A program made the position numbers and the translations under genes. Shown here piece after piece: positions 48,529 through 57,256 of a stretch of DNA of 64,000 nt. The notes beneath the pieces are model-generated. The model was not told where the DNA came from. It was given only the letters and a program-made list of their open reading frames with translations, and made no database searches. Positions within the stretch are counted from its first letter, which is position 1, and every line of letters starts with the position of its first letter. Source of the stretch: CAXXOK01 sp963666755 (GTDB taxonomy: Bacteria > Bacillota > Clostridia > Christensenellales > Aristaeellaceae). Where the stretch lies: positions 53,180 through 117,179 of the forward strand of contig CAXXGW010000006.1 in assembly GCA_963666755.2 (NCBI GenBank), given 5' to 3'.

Positions 48529-48912
48529 ATGTGTGGGATCCGTTTCTTCGTCTGCAAACACTGTGGCAATCTGGTGGGGATGATCCACAGCTCCGGCGTA
48601 CCCATGATCTGCTGCGGCGATCCGATGACCGAGCTGGTGCCCGGCAGCGTGGATGCCAGCCACGAAAAGCATGTGCCCGTCGTTGAGGTAAACGGCAACA
48701 CGGTAACCGTGAAAATCGGCGCGGTGGCGCACCCCATGACGGAAGAGCATTCCATCCAGTGGGTGTATCTGCACACCGAAACCGGCGGCCAGCGCCGCTG
48801 CCTCGCCCCGGGGGAGGAGCCCAAAGCGGTGTTCGCCCTTGTGGATGGCGACAAGCCCGTTACGGCGTATGCCTTCTGCAACCTGCACGGCCTGTGGAAG
48901 ACCGACCTGTAA
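48529..48912 (+). CDS. dfx: Desulfoferrodoxin (2Fe superoxide reductase)
   Basis: A 127-residue cytoplasmic superoxide reductase that reduces superoxide to hydrogen peroxide without making oxygen. The N-terminal desulforedoxin-like domain has the Fe(Cys)4 ligands Cys9, Cys12, Cys28 and Cys29. The active-site center has the histidines in HEKHVPVVEV and AHPMTEEHSIQW and the Cys/His pair in FCNLHGLW. CAGGAGGG precedes the ATG at 48529. An intrinsic terminator lies behind it, ahead of the flavoprotein gene at 49014, which shares its redox theme. Confidence 0.95.
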   Translation: MCGIRFFVCKHCGNLVGMIHSSGVPMICCGDPMTELVPGSVDASHEKHVPVVEVNGNTVTVKIGAVAHPMTEEHSIQWVYLHTETGGQRRCLAPGEEPKAVFALVDGDKPVTAYAFCNLHGLWKTDL

Positions 48913-48929
48913 ACCCCCTTTAACCGCGA

Positions 48930-48956
48930 TTCCCGCTCTTCGGGGCGGGAATTTTT
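48930..48956 (+). terminator. Intrinsic terminator after desulfoferrodoxin
   Basis: TTCCCGC (48930-48936) pairs with GCGGGAA (48945-48951), followed by TTTTT. It lies 17 bases behind the stop codon; partial read-through would feed the downstream flavoprotein. Confidence 0.7.
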
Positions 48957-49013
48957 AACCTCGCGGCGTAACCCTCGGGCCTGAATCCGAAACATCAAAA
49001 AGGAGCCAACCCA

Positions 49014-51467
49014 ATGAGTAAAAAAGTCGTCATCATCGGCGGCGTGGCGGGCGGCGCGAGCTGCGCGGCGCGCCTGCGCAGGCTGGACGAGCAGGTCGAA
49101 ATCGTACTGCTGGAACGCGGCGCCTACATCTCCTACGCAAACTGCGGGCTGCCCTACCACGTCGGCGACGTGATCAAGTCCCGCAGCGCGCTGCTTTTGC
49201 AGACGCCCGAAGCCATGCAGCAGAAATTCCGGGTGGATGTGCGCATCAAAAACGAGGCCGTCGCCATCGACCGCGAGGCCAAGACCGTAACCGTACGCAA
49301 GGTGGATACCGGCGAAACCTATACCGAAACCTACGATACGCTGGTGATCTCCACCGGCTCCTCGCCCGTGCGGCCGCCCATCCCGGGCATTGACCACCCG
49401 CGCGTGCAAACCTTGTGGACCGTGCCGGACGCCGATTCCATCCGTACGCTGATTGCCGAACAGAACGCCAAAACGGCGGTCGTGGTCGGCGGCGGCTTTA
49501 TCGGTCTGGAAATGGCGGAAAACCTGCGCCACGCGGGGCTGACTGTTTCGCTGGTGGAAATGCTGGATCAGGTCATGGCTCCGCTGGACTTCGAAATGGC
49601 CCAGCTGCTGCATGAAAACATCACCCAGAACGGCGTGCACCTCTACCTGGGCGACGGCGTTTCCGCCTTCCAGTCCGAGGATGTGGGCGTGAGCGTGAAG
49701 CTCAAGAGCGGCAAAGCTTTGCATGCCGATCTGGTGATCCTCTCCATCGGCGTCAGGCCCAACGGCGAGCTGGCCAAAAACGCGGGGCTGACGGTGAATG
49801 CGCGCGGCGGCATCGTCGTGGACGATACGCTGCATACCTCCGACCCCAACATCTACGCCGTGGGCGACGTCATTGAGGTGCGTGATCTGGTGACCGGCGA
49901 GCCGACCATGATTCCGCTGGCCGGCCCGGCCAACAAGCAGGGCCGCATTGCCGCCAACAATATCGCCGGCGCGCACGAAACCTACGCGGGTTCGCAGGGT
50001 ACCTCGGTGGTGCGCGTGTTCGACCTGACCGCCGCCACCGTGGGCCTGAACGAGCGCACGCTCGTCAAGCGCGGGCTGGTGCGCGGCAAGGATTATGAGT
50101 CCGTCACCATCACCCAGAACGCGCACGCGGGCTACTACCCCGGCGCGACCCCGATGACGATCAAGCTGCTCTTTACGCAGGACGGCAACCACATCTTCGG
50201 CGCGCAGATCGTGGGGCGCGAAGGCGTGGATAAGCGCATCGACACCATCGCCGTGACCCAGCGTCTGGGCGCGGGCGTACAGGCGCTTTCCGAGCTGGAG
50301 CTGGCTTATGCGCCGCCTTTCTCCTCCGCCAAGGACCCGGTTAACATGGCGGGCTTTGCCGCCCGTAACGTGCTGGAGGGGCTGACCCGCTTCGCCCCGT
50401 GGGACGCGCCCGTTTCCCATCCGGACGCCGTGCTGCTGGACGTGCGCGAGGAAGTGGAGCTGATGGCCTTCAGCATCCCCAACGCCAAGAACATCCCGCT
50501 GGGGCAGCTGCGCGACCGTCTGGGCGAGCTGGACCCGCACAAGGAGATTATCGTGTTCTGCGCCATCGGCGTGCGCGCGCACAACGCGGGGCGCATCCTG
50601 CGGCTGCACGGGTTTGACAACGTGCTGCTCTATCCCGGCGGCGCACGGTTCTACCAGTCCACCCACTATCAGGACAGCGCCGCCACTGAAGCGGACGACG
50701 CGCCCGTGGCCGACAGCGGCCACACCGCCGACCTGGACGAGCCTGTCGCCTCCATGCGGCTGGATTGCAGCGGCATGCAGTGCCCCGGCCCGATCATGAA
50801 GGTGTTCCAGACGATGCAAACCATGCGCCCCGGCGAGGTGATGGAGGTTTCCGCCTCCGACCCCGGCTTCGCGCGCGATATCGGCGCGTGGTGCCGCCGT
50901 ACCGGCAACACCCTGCTGAGCAACGAGCGTCAGGGGGATGATTACATCGCGCTGGTGCGCAAGGGCGGCGCGGCCGTCCCCACCGCGCAGACCGCGGCCG
51001 AGGGCAAGACCATCATTGTGTTCTCCGGCAATCTGGATAAGGTGCTGGCCAGCTTCATCATCGCCAACGGCGCGGCCGCGATGGGCCGCCCGGTTACGAT
51101 GTTCTTCACCTTCTGGGGCCTTACGGCGCTGCGCCGCCCGGAAAAAGTGAAGGTTCACAAGTCCCTGATCGAGAAGATGTTCGGCGCCATGCTGCCGCGC
51201 GGCACCGGCAAGCTGACCCTCAGCCGCATGAACATGGGCGGCATGGGCACCCGCATGATGAAGAGCATCATGAAACAGAAGAATGTCGATTCGCTGGATA
51301 CGCTCATTGCCAAAGCGCGCGCCGCAGGGGTGAAACTTGTGGCCTGTACCATGAGCATGGACGTGATGGGCATCCGCCCCGAAGAGCTGATCGACGGCGT
51401 AGAACTGGGCGGCGTGGGCGCTTACCTGGGCGACGCCGAGGAAAGCAACGTCAACCTGTTCATTTAA
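49014..51467 (+). CDS. CoA-disulfide-reductase-like flavoprotein fused to rhodanese, TusA and DsrE domains
   Basis: An 817-residue fusion of four sulfur-handling domains. Residues 1-440 are an FAD/NAD(P)H disulfide reductase of the CoA-disulfide reductase/NADH oxidase group, with IIGGVAGGASCAARLRR and the redox Cys44 in YANCGLPY. Residues 460-550 are a rhodanese domain (active Cys516 in FCAIGVR). Residues 580-655 are a TusA domain with the CPGP motif (Cys590). Residues 665-817 are a DsrE-like domain (IIVFSGNLDKVLASFIIANG). It probably reduces CoA persulfide, polysulfide or disulfides and passes sulfur between domains. AAAGGAGCC lies before the ATG. It sits behind desulfoferrodoxin, so a role in oxidative or sulfur stress is likely. 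Confidence 0.92.
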   Translation: MSKKVVIIGGVAGGASCAARLRRLDEQVEIVLLERGAYISYANCGLPYHVGDVIKSRSALLLQTPEAMQQKFRVDVRIKNEAVAIDREAKTVTVRKVDTGETYTETYDTLVISTGSSPVRPPIPGIDHPRVQTLWTVPDADSIRTLIAEQNAKTAVVVGGGFIGLEMAENLRHAGLTVSLVEMLDQVMAPLDFEMAQLLHENITQNGVHLYLGDGVSAFQSEDVGVSVKLKSGKALHADLVILSIGVRPNGELAKNAGLTVNARGGIVVDDTLHTSDPNIYAVGDVIEVRDLVTGEPTMIPLAGPANKQGRIAANNIAGAHETYAGSQGTSVVRVFDLTAATVGLNERTLVKRGLVRGKDYESVTITQNAHAGYYPGATPMTIKLLFTQDGNHIFGAQIVGREGVDKRIDTIAVTQRLGAGVQALSELELAYAPPFSSAKDPVNMAGFAARNVLEGLTRFAPWDAPVSHPDAVLLDVREEVELMAFSIPNAKNIPLGQLRDRLGELDPHKEIIVFCAIGVRAHNAGRILRLHGFDNVLLYPGGARFYQSTHYQDSAATEADDAPVADSGHTADLDEPVASMRLDCSGMQCPGPIMKVFQTMQTMRPGEVMEVSASDPGFARDIGAWCRRTGNTLLSNERQGDDYIALVRKGGAAVPTAQTAAEGKTIIVFSGNLDKVLASFIIANGAAAMGRPVTMFFTFWGLTALRRPEKVKVHKSLIEKMFGAMLPRGTGKLTLSRMNMGGMGTRMMKSIMKQKNVDSLDTLIAKARAAGVKLVACTMSMDVMGIRPEELIDGVELGGVGAYLGDAEESNVNLFI

Positions 51468-51479
51468 CCGACCCCTGCA

Positions 51480-51519
51480 AACGGCCCCGCACCCGCCCCC
51501 CGGCGCGTACGGGGCCGTT
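51480..51519 (+). terminator. GC-rich hairpin after the flavoprotein gene
   Basis: AACGGCCCCG (51480-51489) pairs with CGGGGCCGTT (51510-51519). No T-run follows, so termination is uncertain. Confidence 0.38.
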
Positions 51520-51556
51520 GCGCACCCCCCGCGCATCCGGGCGTTTTAACAGAGGA

Positions 51557-51585
51557 TTGACAACGCCCCGCCTTTTGTGCATGAT
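51557..51585 (+). promoter_or_regulatory. Promoter of the diguanylate cyclase gene
   Basis: A perfect TTGACA (51557-51562), a 17-base spacer and CATGAT (51580-51585) lie 57 bases before the ATG at 51642. Confidence 0.52.
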
Positions 51586-51641
51586 GGAACCAAACAACTG
51601 GATGTCCACCGCACCGAGCGATACGCAGGAGGACCGTAGGG

Positions 51642-53351
51642 ATGCGAACATCCTTCATTCAGCGTAACTGGCCCATGATGCTGGCGGCCCTGGTTACGCT
51701 TGTGGCGATTGTGCTGGGCTTATGGCTGCCCACCAGCCGGGAAGAATATTCCGGCGATTCGGTGCGCCCTTTGACCGACTGGACGGACAGCGACGGCACC
51801 TTTCCCCTGCCCCATACGCAGGCGCGCGTTACCGGGGTCAGCCACCTGATTTACACCACTCTGCCCGCGCTGGGCCCGGAGGATGCGCTGATCTTCCGTA
51901 CCGAAAACCTGACGGTGTCCGTGGCCGTAAACCATGCCGAAATCTACAACTCCCCTCGCGTGGAGCCGCACCAGACCCTCGGGGACGAGTGGCATATGAT
52001 CCTGCTGCCGCAAAACGCCGCGGGCAAGCGGGTTACCCTCGTCAGCACCATTCAGTACCCTACGGCGTCCAACTTCCTCAGCGCCGTGTATATCGGGTCC
52101 AAAGCCGATTTTCAGCGCAACCTGCTCAGGCAGGCGCTGCCCGCCTTCCTTGTCAGCATGATGGTGCTGCTGATGGGGTTTGTGTTTTTGCTGAGCGACC
52201 GGCTGTTTGCTTCCGCGCAGACCGCGCGGTACCCCTCGCCGTTTGCGCTGCTGTGCATATCGCTGGGCATCTGGAGCGCCGTGCAGACCGCCGTGCCGGA
52301 GCTGCTGTGGGGAGACAGCGCCCTGACGCGGTTTCTGGCGTACGGCGTCCTGCCCTTTTCCGGGGCGATGGTGTGTTTTTTCCTGCGCACGCTGCCCGCC
52401 CCGCGATTGCTGGGCCGGGTCTACCTCTGGCTGGGCACGGCGGAGCTTGCGGTGTGGGTGGCAACCATGCTGGGCGAAGGCTTCGGCTTCGCCGCCTATG
52501 TGGAAACCCTGCCCCATACTGAATGGCTGATGCTCCTGCTGGTGGCATTGTTTGCCCTCCAGACGCCCAGCCTGTTTCAGAACCTGCGGGAGCATTTTTA
52601 TCTGCTGCTGGGTTTTGTAAGCCTGGCCGCCATGATCGTGGCGGATCAGCTGGATGCGCTGTCGGGCGTGTACGACTATGCCCGTCACACGCGCTTCGGG
52701 CTGCTGTGGGGGATGTTGCTGGTTTCGCTGCAGAACGTGCGCAGCCTGCGCAACGCCATGAAACGCGCCGACGAGGCGGTTGTGATGCGCCGCCTGGCCT
52801 ACCGCGACGCGCTTACGGGCCTTGCCAACCGCCTGGCTCTGGTGCGGGATCAGGAGGCGCTGCTGGCGCAGAAATCCGGCTGCGTGGGCATTGTGCAGAT
52901 GGATGTGAACGGCCTCAAGCAGGTAAACGACACCAGCGGCCACGAGGCCGGTGATGCGCTGCTCATGCGGGCAGCGGCGGCCATCCGCACCGCCTTTGAC
53001 GGGGACGGGCGCTGTTACCGCGTCGGCGGGGACGAGTTTGTGGCCCTGATTACCCGCAACGCCTGCGAAGCCACCTACCGGGACTGTGTGCGTAAGCTGT
53101 CGCTGGCCGTGCGGCAGCAGAACATAGGGCAGGCGGACCGGTTGCAGATCGCCATGGGCTTTGCCATGTACCAGCCTTCGCTGGGCGACCGGTTCTACGA
53201 TCTGGTGCACATCGCCGACCTGCGCATGTATGAGCAGAAGCGTAAAATGAAGGCCCATCCACCGCCGCCCTTACCCCCGCCGGCCCCCGCCGCCCCGCAG
53301 GATTCCGCCGCGCATGTAATTGCCGAAAACAGCGCGAACAATAACCCATAA
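51642..53351 (+). CDS. Membrane-bound GGDEF diguanylate cyclase (7TMR-DISM-like)
   Basis: A 569-residue membrane protein. A signal anchor (about 12-32) is followed by an outer domain of about 130 residues, then about seven membrane helices (170-370) and a cytoplasmic GGDEF domain (about 400-540). The active site is intact: GGDEF at 462-466, preceded by YRDALTGLANRLAL (DxLT motif). The product-inhibition RxxD site is not in its normal place. The layout resembles 7TMR-DISM sensors. It should make c-di-GMP from two GTP in response to an outside signal. The C-terminus has a proline-rich tail (HPPPPLPPPAP). AGGAGGA stands 8 bases before the ATG. It appears monocistronic. Confidence 0.92.
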   Translation: MRTSFIQRNWPMMLAALVTLVAIVLGLWLPTSREEYSGDSVRPLTDWTDSDGTFPLPHTQARVTGVSHLIYTTLPALGPEDALIFRTENLTVSVAVNHAEIYNSPRVEPHQTLGDEWHMILLPQNAAGKRVTLVSTIQYPTASNFLSAVYIGSKADFQRNLLRQALPAFLVSMMVLLMGFVFLLSDRLFASAQTARYPSPFALLCISLGIWSAVQTAVPELLWGDSALTRFLAYGVLPFSGAMVCFFLRTLPAPRLLGRVYLWLGTAELAVWVATMLGEGFGFAAYVETLPHTEWLMLLLVALFALQTPSLFQNLREHFYLLLGFVSLAAMIVADQLDALSGVYDYARHTRFGLLWGMLLVSLQNVRSLRNAMKRADEAVVMRRLAYRDALTGLANRLALVRDQEALLAQKSGCVGIVQMDVNGLKQVNDTSGHEAGDALLMRAAAAIRTAFDGDGRCYRVGGDEFVALITRNACEATYRDCVRKLSLAVRQQNIGQADRLQIAMGFAMYQPSLGDRFYDLVHIADLRMYEQKRKMKAHPPPPLPPPAPAAPQDSAAHVIAENSANNNP

Positions 53352-53398
53352 AGGCGAAAACGGGTCGAAACACCCCGCAGCAGCGATTACACCGGCCC

Positions 53399-53427
53399 TT
53401 GCGATTTGCTCCGTTTCATGTTATGCT
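53399..53427 (+). promoter_or_regulatory. Promoter of the ODP/HD-GYP operon
   Basis: TTGCGA (53399-53404), a 17-base spacer and TATGCT (53422-53427) lie 70 bases before the ATG at 53498. Confidence 0.55.
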
Positions 53428-53497
53428 TAGTTCCGGTTCAACGTCATTAACTGTGACATCCGACGAGCCCACAACCCTGCGGATGGAGGAAACCGGC

Positions 53498-54319
53498 ATG
53501 GATGAACAAGAACTGAATTATAACGAATTTATCCGCATTGCAGACGGCATCTACTGGGTCGGCTTTGCCGACAAGCGCGGGGGGCTGCACTGCAACCCTT
53601 ACCTGATTACCGACGGCGATGAGGCCGTACTGCTGGACAGCGGCAGCCGCAACGATTTCAGCACCGTCATGCTCAAGATCATGCGCACGGGCACCAACCC
53701 GCAGCACATCCGCAGGCTGATCTACCACCACTACGACCCCGACCTGTGCGGCAACATCCCCCATGTGGAAGCGCTGATTAACAACCCGGAGCTTAAAATC
53801 ATCTCCCACTACGAAAACAACATTTTTATCCACTACTACTCCACGCGCTCGCCCAAGCAGTGCATCGAGCAGCTGGATTACCGCTACACCTTTGCCAGCG
53901 GGCGGGAGCTGCGCTTTATCCGCACGCCGTACTGCCATAGCCCCGGCACGTTTATGACCTTTGACACGCAAACCCGGACGCTGTTCAGCAGCGACCTGTT
54001 CGGCAGCTACGACCGCAGCTGGAGCCTTTACACGCAGCTGAACGAGCAGTGCGGCCTGTGCGATTGCCCCGCGATCTGCCCCCAGACGGGCCAGCCCTGC
54101 CAGATGAACGGCATCCTCGATTTTCACCGGCGCATCATGCCCTCCCGCAGCGCGCTGGAATACGCGCTGGATCGCGTGGAGGAAACCGACGCCGCCCTGA
54201 TCGCACCGCAGCACGGCAGCATCCTGCATACCAGAATCGCGCAGGATGTGACCATTTCCCAGCTGCGAATGCTGGGCAACGTGGGCATCGACGATTTTCT
54301 GGCGAGGCAACAGCCATGA
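53498..54319 (+). CDS. Metallo-beta-lactamase-fold ODP-type diiron protein
   Basis: A 273-residue soluble protein resembling the N-terminal diiron domain of flavodiiron proteins (oxygen-binding diiron protein, ODP). Probable metal ligands follow the family order: His78-x-Asp80-x-Asp82 in HHYDPD (the usual Glu is Asp), a His in CHSPGTF, an Asp in SSDLFGSYD and the last His in PQHGSI. No flavodoxin domain follows, so it cannot work as a complete flavodiiron reductase without a partner. A cysteine cluster (QCGLCDCPAICPQTGQPC) is unusual and could hold another metal. GGAGGA lies 7 bases before the ATG at 53498. Its stop overlaps the start of the HD-GYP gene (ATGA), suggesting a sensor-effector pair. 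Confidence 0.82.
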   Translation: MDEQELNYNEFIRIADGIYWVGFADKRGGLHCNPYLITDGDEAVLLDSGSRNDFSTVMLKIMRTGTNPQHIRRLIYHHYDPDLCGNIPHVEALINNPELKIISHYENNIFIHYYSTRSPKQCIEQLDYRYTFASGRELRFIRTPYCHSPGTFMTFDTQTRTLFSSDLFGSYDRSWSLYTQLNEQCGLCDCPAICPQTGQPCQMNGILDFHRRIMPSRSALEYALDRVEETDAALIAPQHGSILHTRIAQDVTISQLRMLGNVGIDDFLARQQP

Positions 54320-55617
54320 GCAAGACTGCCATACCCATGCTTCCGGCCGGGCTGATCGCCAAACCGCAATATGCCGACGATCGTAACCTGCTGCTGTTTG
54401 AGCGGTTTGCCGACAAGGTGGATCACAGCATTCAGAATACGCTGGTTTCCAACCTGATGATGCGTTATACGGAAATTGCCGCCCGGCTGGAAGAAACCAA
54501 CCGCCGGCTGGAACTGAGCGACAGCGCCCGGCTGGAGGCGCAGCGGATCGCGCTGCTGGGCAACTGGTCGCTGGATTTGGCCACCCGGACGATTACCTGG
54601 TCGGAAACGATGTACGATTTGCTGGAGTTGCCCTCCACGCAGGCACCGAATCTGGAGGTATTCCTGCAAGCCGTACATCCGGACGATGCCGTCTTTGTGC
54701 GCAGCGCCGCGCAGGATACGTTCAGCGGCAGCGTGCCCATCGATCTGACCTACCGCCTGCGCATGCCGGACGGGCGCATCAAGTGGGTGATCGCCCGCCA
54801 TGTGGGCGTAAAGGATGCCAACGGCAAGCCCGTGTCGCTGCACGGCACACTGCAGGACATCACCCAGCCCAAAACGGCGGAAGAAGCGCTGCGCCGCATG
54901 AACGACCATCTGGAGGAGCTGGTGGAGGCCAAGGGGCGCGAAATCTATGCCACGCAAATCTCCACCATCTACGCGCTGGTCAAGCTGGCCGAATCCCGCG
55001 ACGACGATACCGGCGACCACATCGGCCGCACCTCGCAATACTGCCGGCTGATGGCCGCGCTGCTGCGCGAGGGCAGCGTCTACGCGGCACAGATTGACGA
55101 CCGGTTTGTGGATAACATCGCCAAAGCCAGCCCCCTGCATGATATCGGCAAGGTGGGCATCCCGGATGCCATCCTGCTCAAGCCCGGCCGCCTGACCCCC
55201 GAAGAGTTTGCCGTCATGAAAACCCATGTGGATATCGGCTACAAAACGCTCGCCAGCGTGCAGAAGCACTACCCCGGCAATGATTTTTTACAGATCGGCA
55301 TCGAGATTGCCCGTTGCCATCACGAAAAATGGGACGGTTCCGGCTACCAGCAGGGCCTTGCCGGTACGGACATCCCGCTTTCGGCACGCATCATGGCCGT
55401 CAGCGACGTGTACGACGCTCTGCGCTCCCGCCGGGTTTACAAGGAGCCGTACAGCCACGAAAAGAGCACGGGCATTCTGGTAAACGGCCGTGGCTCGCAT
55501 TTCGACCCCGTGCTGGTGGATGTGTTTCTGGCCCACCAGGACGAGTTCCGCGCCATTTTCGATACCTCGGCGGCCCATATTCCAGCCGAGCCGTCGGTCG
55601 AGCCCCAGCAGCCCTGA
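54316..55617 (+). CDS. PAS and HD-GYP domain protein (c-di-GMP phosphodiesterase-like)
   Basis: A 433-residue cytoplasmic protein. A coiled-coil-like N-terminus (to about 75) leads to a PAS domain (about 75-190, with the C-terminal VSLHGTLQDITQ pattern) and an HD-GYP domain (about 215-415). The HD motif is at His275-Asp276 (LHDIGKVGIPD), and the HHEKWDGSGYQ motif keeps HHE and DGxGY but has Gln where the GYP signature has Pro. RIMAVSDVYDAL closes the site. It should hydrolyse c-di-GMP, opposing the GGDEF protein at 51642. The ATG at 54316 overlaps the upstream stop by four bases, so the ODP-type protein and this enzyme are translationally coupled. No membrane segment is seen. Confidence 0.9.
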   Translation: MSKTAIPMLPAGLIAKPQYADDRNLLLFERFADKVDHSIQNTLVSNLMMRYTEIAARLEETNRRLELSDSARLEAQRIALLGNWSLDLATRTITWSETMYDLLELPSTQAPNLEVFLQAVHPDDAVFVRSAAQDTFSGSVPIDLTYRLRMPDGRIKWVIARHVGVKDANGKPVSLHGTLQDITQPKTAEEALRRMNDHLEELVEAKGREIYATQISTIYALVKLAESRDDDTGDHIGRTSQYCRLMAALLREGSVYAAQIDDRFVDNIAKASPLHDIGKVGIPDAILLKPGRLTPEEFAVMKTHVDIGYKTLASVQKHYPGNDFLQIGIEIARCHHEKWDGSGYQQGLAGTDIPLSARIMAVSDVYDALRSRRVYKEPYSHEKSTGILVNGRGSHFDPVLVDVFLAHQDEFRAIFDTSAAHIPAEPSVEPQQP

Positions 55618-56330
55618 GGCCCGTACACTGGCCGGAGCAAGGGCTGCCCGTTGCCGCAACCCTGTCCGGCAGGCAGCCGGGCGCCCCCGTACCCTGACCC
55701 CGCCCGCCCCCTTCCCGCCGTAAACGCAAACACGGGGGAGCGATCCGCCCGCATGGGTTGATCGCTCCCCCGTGTATCTGTTTGCCGCAACCTAGCCCAA
55801 ACCGTAACAGCCCGCGGGCCGTGCCAAGCCACATCGGGTTTGCCGACAGGCAATCCTTAGGCCAACAGCCGTACACAGGCCGGAGCAAGTCCCGCCTGTT
55901 ACCGCGACCCTGTCCGGCAGACAGCCGGGCGCCCCCGTACCCCGACCCCGCCCGCCCCCTTCCCGCCGTAAACGCAAACACGGGGGAGCGATCCGCCCGC
56001 ATGGGTTGATCGCTCCCCCGTGTATCTGTTTGCCGCAACCTAGCCCAAACCGTAACAGCCCGCGGGCCGTGCCAAGCCGCATCGGGTTTGCCGGCGGGCA
56101 GCCCTGAGGCCCGTACACAGGCCGGAACAAGGGCCGCCCGTCGCCGCGACCCTGTCCGGCAGGCAGCCGGGCGCCCCCGTACCCCGACACCGCCCGCCCC
56201 CTTCCCGCCGTAAACGCAAACACGGGGGAGCGATCCGCCCGCATGGGTTGATCGCTCCCCCGTGTTTATGTTCCTTGCGCAAGTCAGCCGAAGCTGCAAC
56301 AACGCGCGGGCCGCAGCCGTGCATAGCAGC
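55616..56330. repeat. Tandem array of ~245-bp repeats with 15-bp hairpins
   Basis: Units marked by CCGTACAC start at about 55621, 55869 and 56111 (248 and 242 bases apart); the last decays near 56330. Each contains a perfect 15-bp dyad, CACGGGGGAGCGATC with GATCGCTCCCCCGTG (55731/55760, 55979/56008 and 56221/56250). The first unit overlaps the HD-GYP stop codon. The hairpins lack T-runs. Confidence 0.88.
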
Positions 56331-56654
56331 TTGCCCGGCTGGTTGGAAGGCGTGCTTTCATTATTTCCCAACCCTGTATTACAAGGCGCCCGGTTGAAAT
56401 GGGGCGGATTCTGTGATCGGGAAAGCGCTTTGCCCTGCGCACCCGCCCCGACGCTCTGAACTCACCAAATCCAACCTTTGAAAGCCGCTCCTGTTTACGG
56501 CCATACTGTTTCAACCGAGGCTGACCCCGGTTTGCTCGCCTGCCGTGCCGGGTGCCGCTCGTTGGCTCTCGCGTTTTAATCGTTTGTTTTTGCCGAGGCT
56601 GGCCCGGTTTACCTTCCTGCCATAACCGGCACCGCCAATGATCGCCCGTTGCCG
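56331..56654. other. Boundary region between host repeats and the prophage lysis genes
   Basis: These 324 bases show no gene. Two similar stretches, CGAGGCTGACCCCGGTTTGC and CGAGGCTGGCCCGGTTTACC (near 56517 and 56595), form an imperfect direct repeat about 78 bases apart. The prophage end probably lies here, but no tRNA or clear attachment site was recognised. Confidence 0.4.
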
Positions 56655-56846
56655 TTAAAACGACTGTCCGTCGGTCGGGTTGTTGAGCACGCCGAACGCG
56701 ACCAGCGCCTGCAGCGCGCTGACCGCCAGCGCGTTGAGCGCGTCGCTCAGCCCCGTGTCGATCACCCCGAGGGTTACCAGCAGCGCCAGCACCTGCGCGG
56801 CAATCGCGGCCCACACCACCGGGGACTGTATCCGTTTCTGTTGCAT
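56655..56846 (-). CDS. Phage holin
   Basis: A 63-residue membrane protein with a short polar N-terminus and two hydrophobic helices (VVWAAIAAQVLALLVTLGV and a second around 38-55), ending NNPTDGQSF. The NNPT ending after the second helix is typical of phi-LC3/Listeria-type class II holins. It makes the membrane lesion that lets the endolysin out. AAGGAGGAG lies 8 bases before the ATG. It is the last gene of the lysis cassette. Confidence 0.88.
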   Translation of the reverse strand: MQQKRIQSPVVWAAIAAQVLALLVTLGVIDTGLSDALNALAVSALQALVAFGVLNNPTDGQSF

Positions 56847-56860
56847 TTGCCCACTCCTCC

Positions 56861-57103
56861 TTAACTATCCAGCTGTTCCAGATCCTCCACGCGGCGGCAG
56901 ACCGCCTTGAATTGCTCACCCAGCACATCCAGCCGTTTTTCGGCACAGTACATGCGATCCACCACCGTGTTATGCTGGTCCACCTTTTTTTCCAGCTGTT
57001 CCAACCGGTAGTTGACCAGCTTATTGGACACCAGAATGCCGCCGAACGCGCCCGTAAGCGTGCCCAGCAGCGAGAGCAGCGCCACAACCATCGTTTCGCT
57101 CAC
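56861..57103 (-). CDS. XhlA-like phage membrane protein
   Basis: An 80-residue protein with one N-terminal membrane helix (VVALLSLLGTLTGAFGGILV) followed by a coiled coil (LEQLEKKVDQHNTVVDRM, CRRVEDLEQLDS). This resembles the XhlA/hemolysin family and similar small proteins that lie between endolysin and holin. GTG at 57103 was chosen because AGGAGG stands 8 bases before it; an ATG at 57109 lies only two bases from the ribosome site. It may help holin function. Confidence 0.72.
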   Translation of the reverse strand: MSETMVVALLSLLGTLTGAFGGILVSNKLVNYRLEQLEKKVDQHNTVVDRMYCAEKRLDVLGEQFKAVCRRVEDLEQLDS

Positions 57104-57256
57104 GGGCATCGCCTCCTTTCCCGCCGATTCGGCGGCACGTACCGCCGCTGCACCCGGCCCGACCCCGTTGGCTCGAACCCGTCGGCCTGATGCCGACCCC
57201 GCATTTCCATCCTGCCGCATTGTAAAAAACGGCTGATTTGCCTTGGATGAATGGGC

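Noticed and set aside
55616..56330. CRISPR array
   Set aside because: Only three units of about 245 bp, with no short repeat/spacer alternation and no cas genes in the window.
56331..56654. A tRNA gene or clear attachment site at the prophage border
   Set aside because: No cloverleaf or conserved tRNA arm sequence was seen; the imperfect direct repeats are too short and close together to call att sites.
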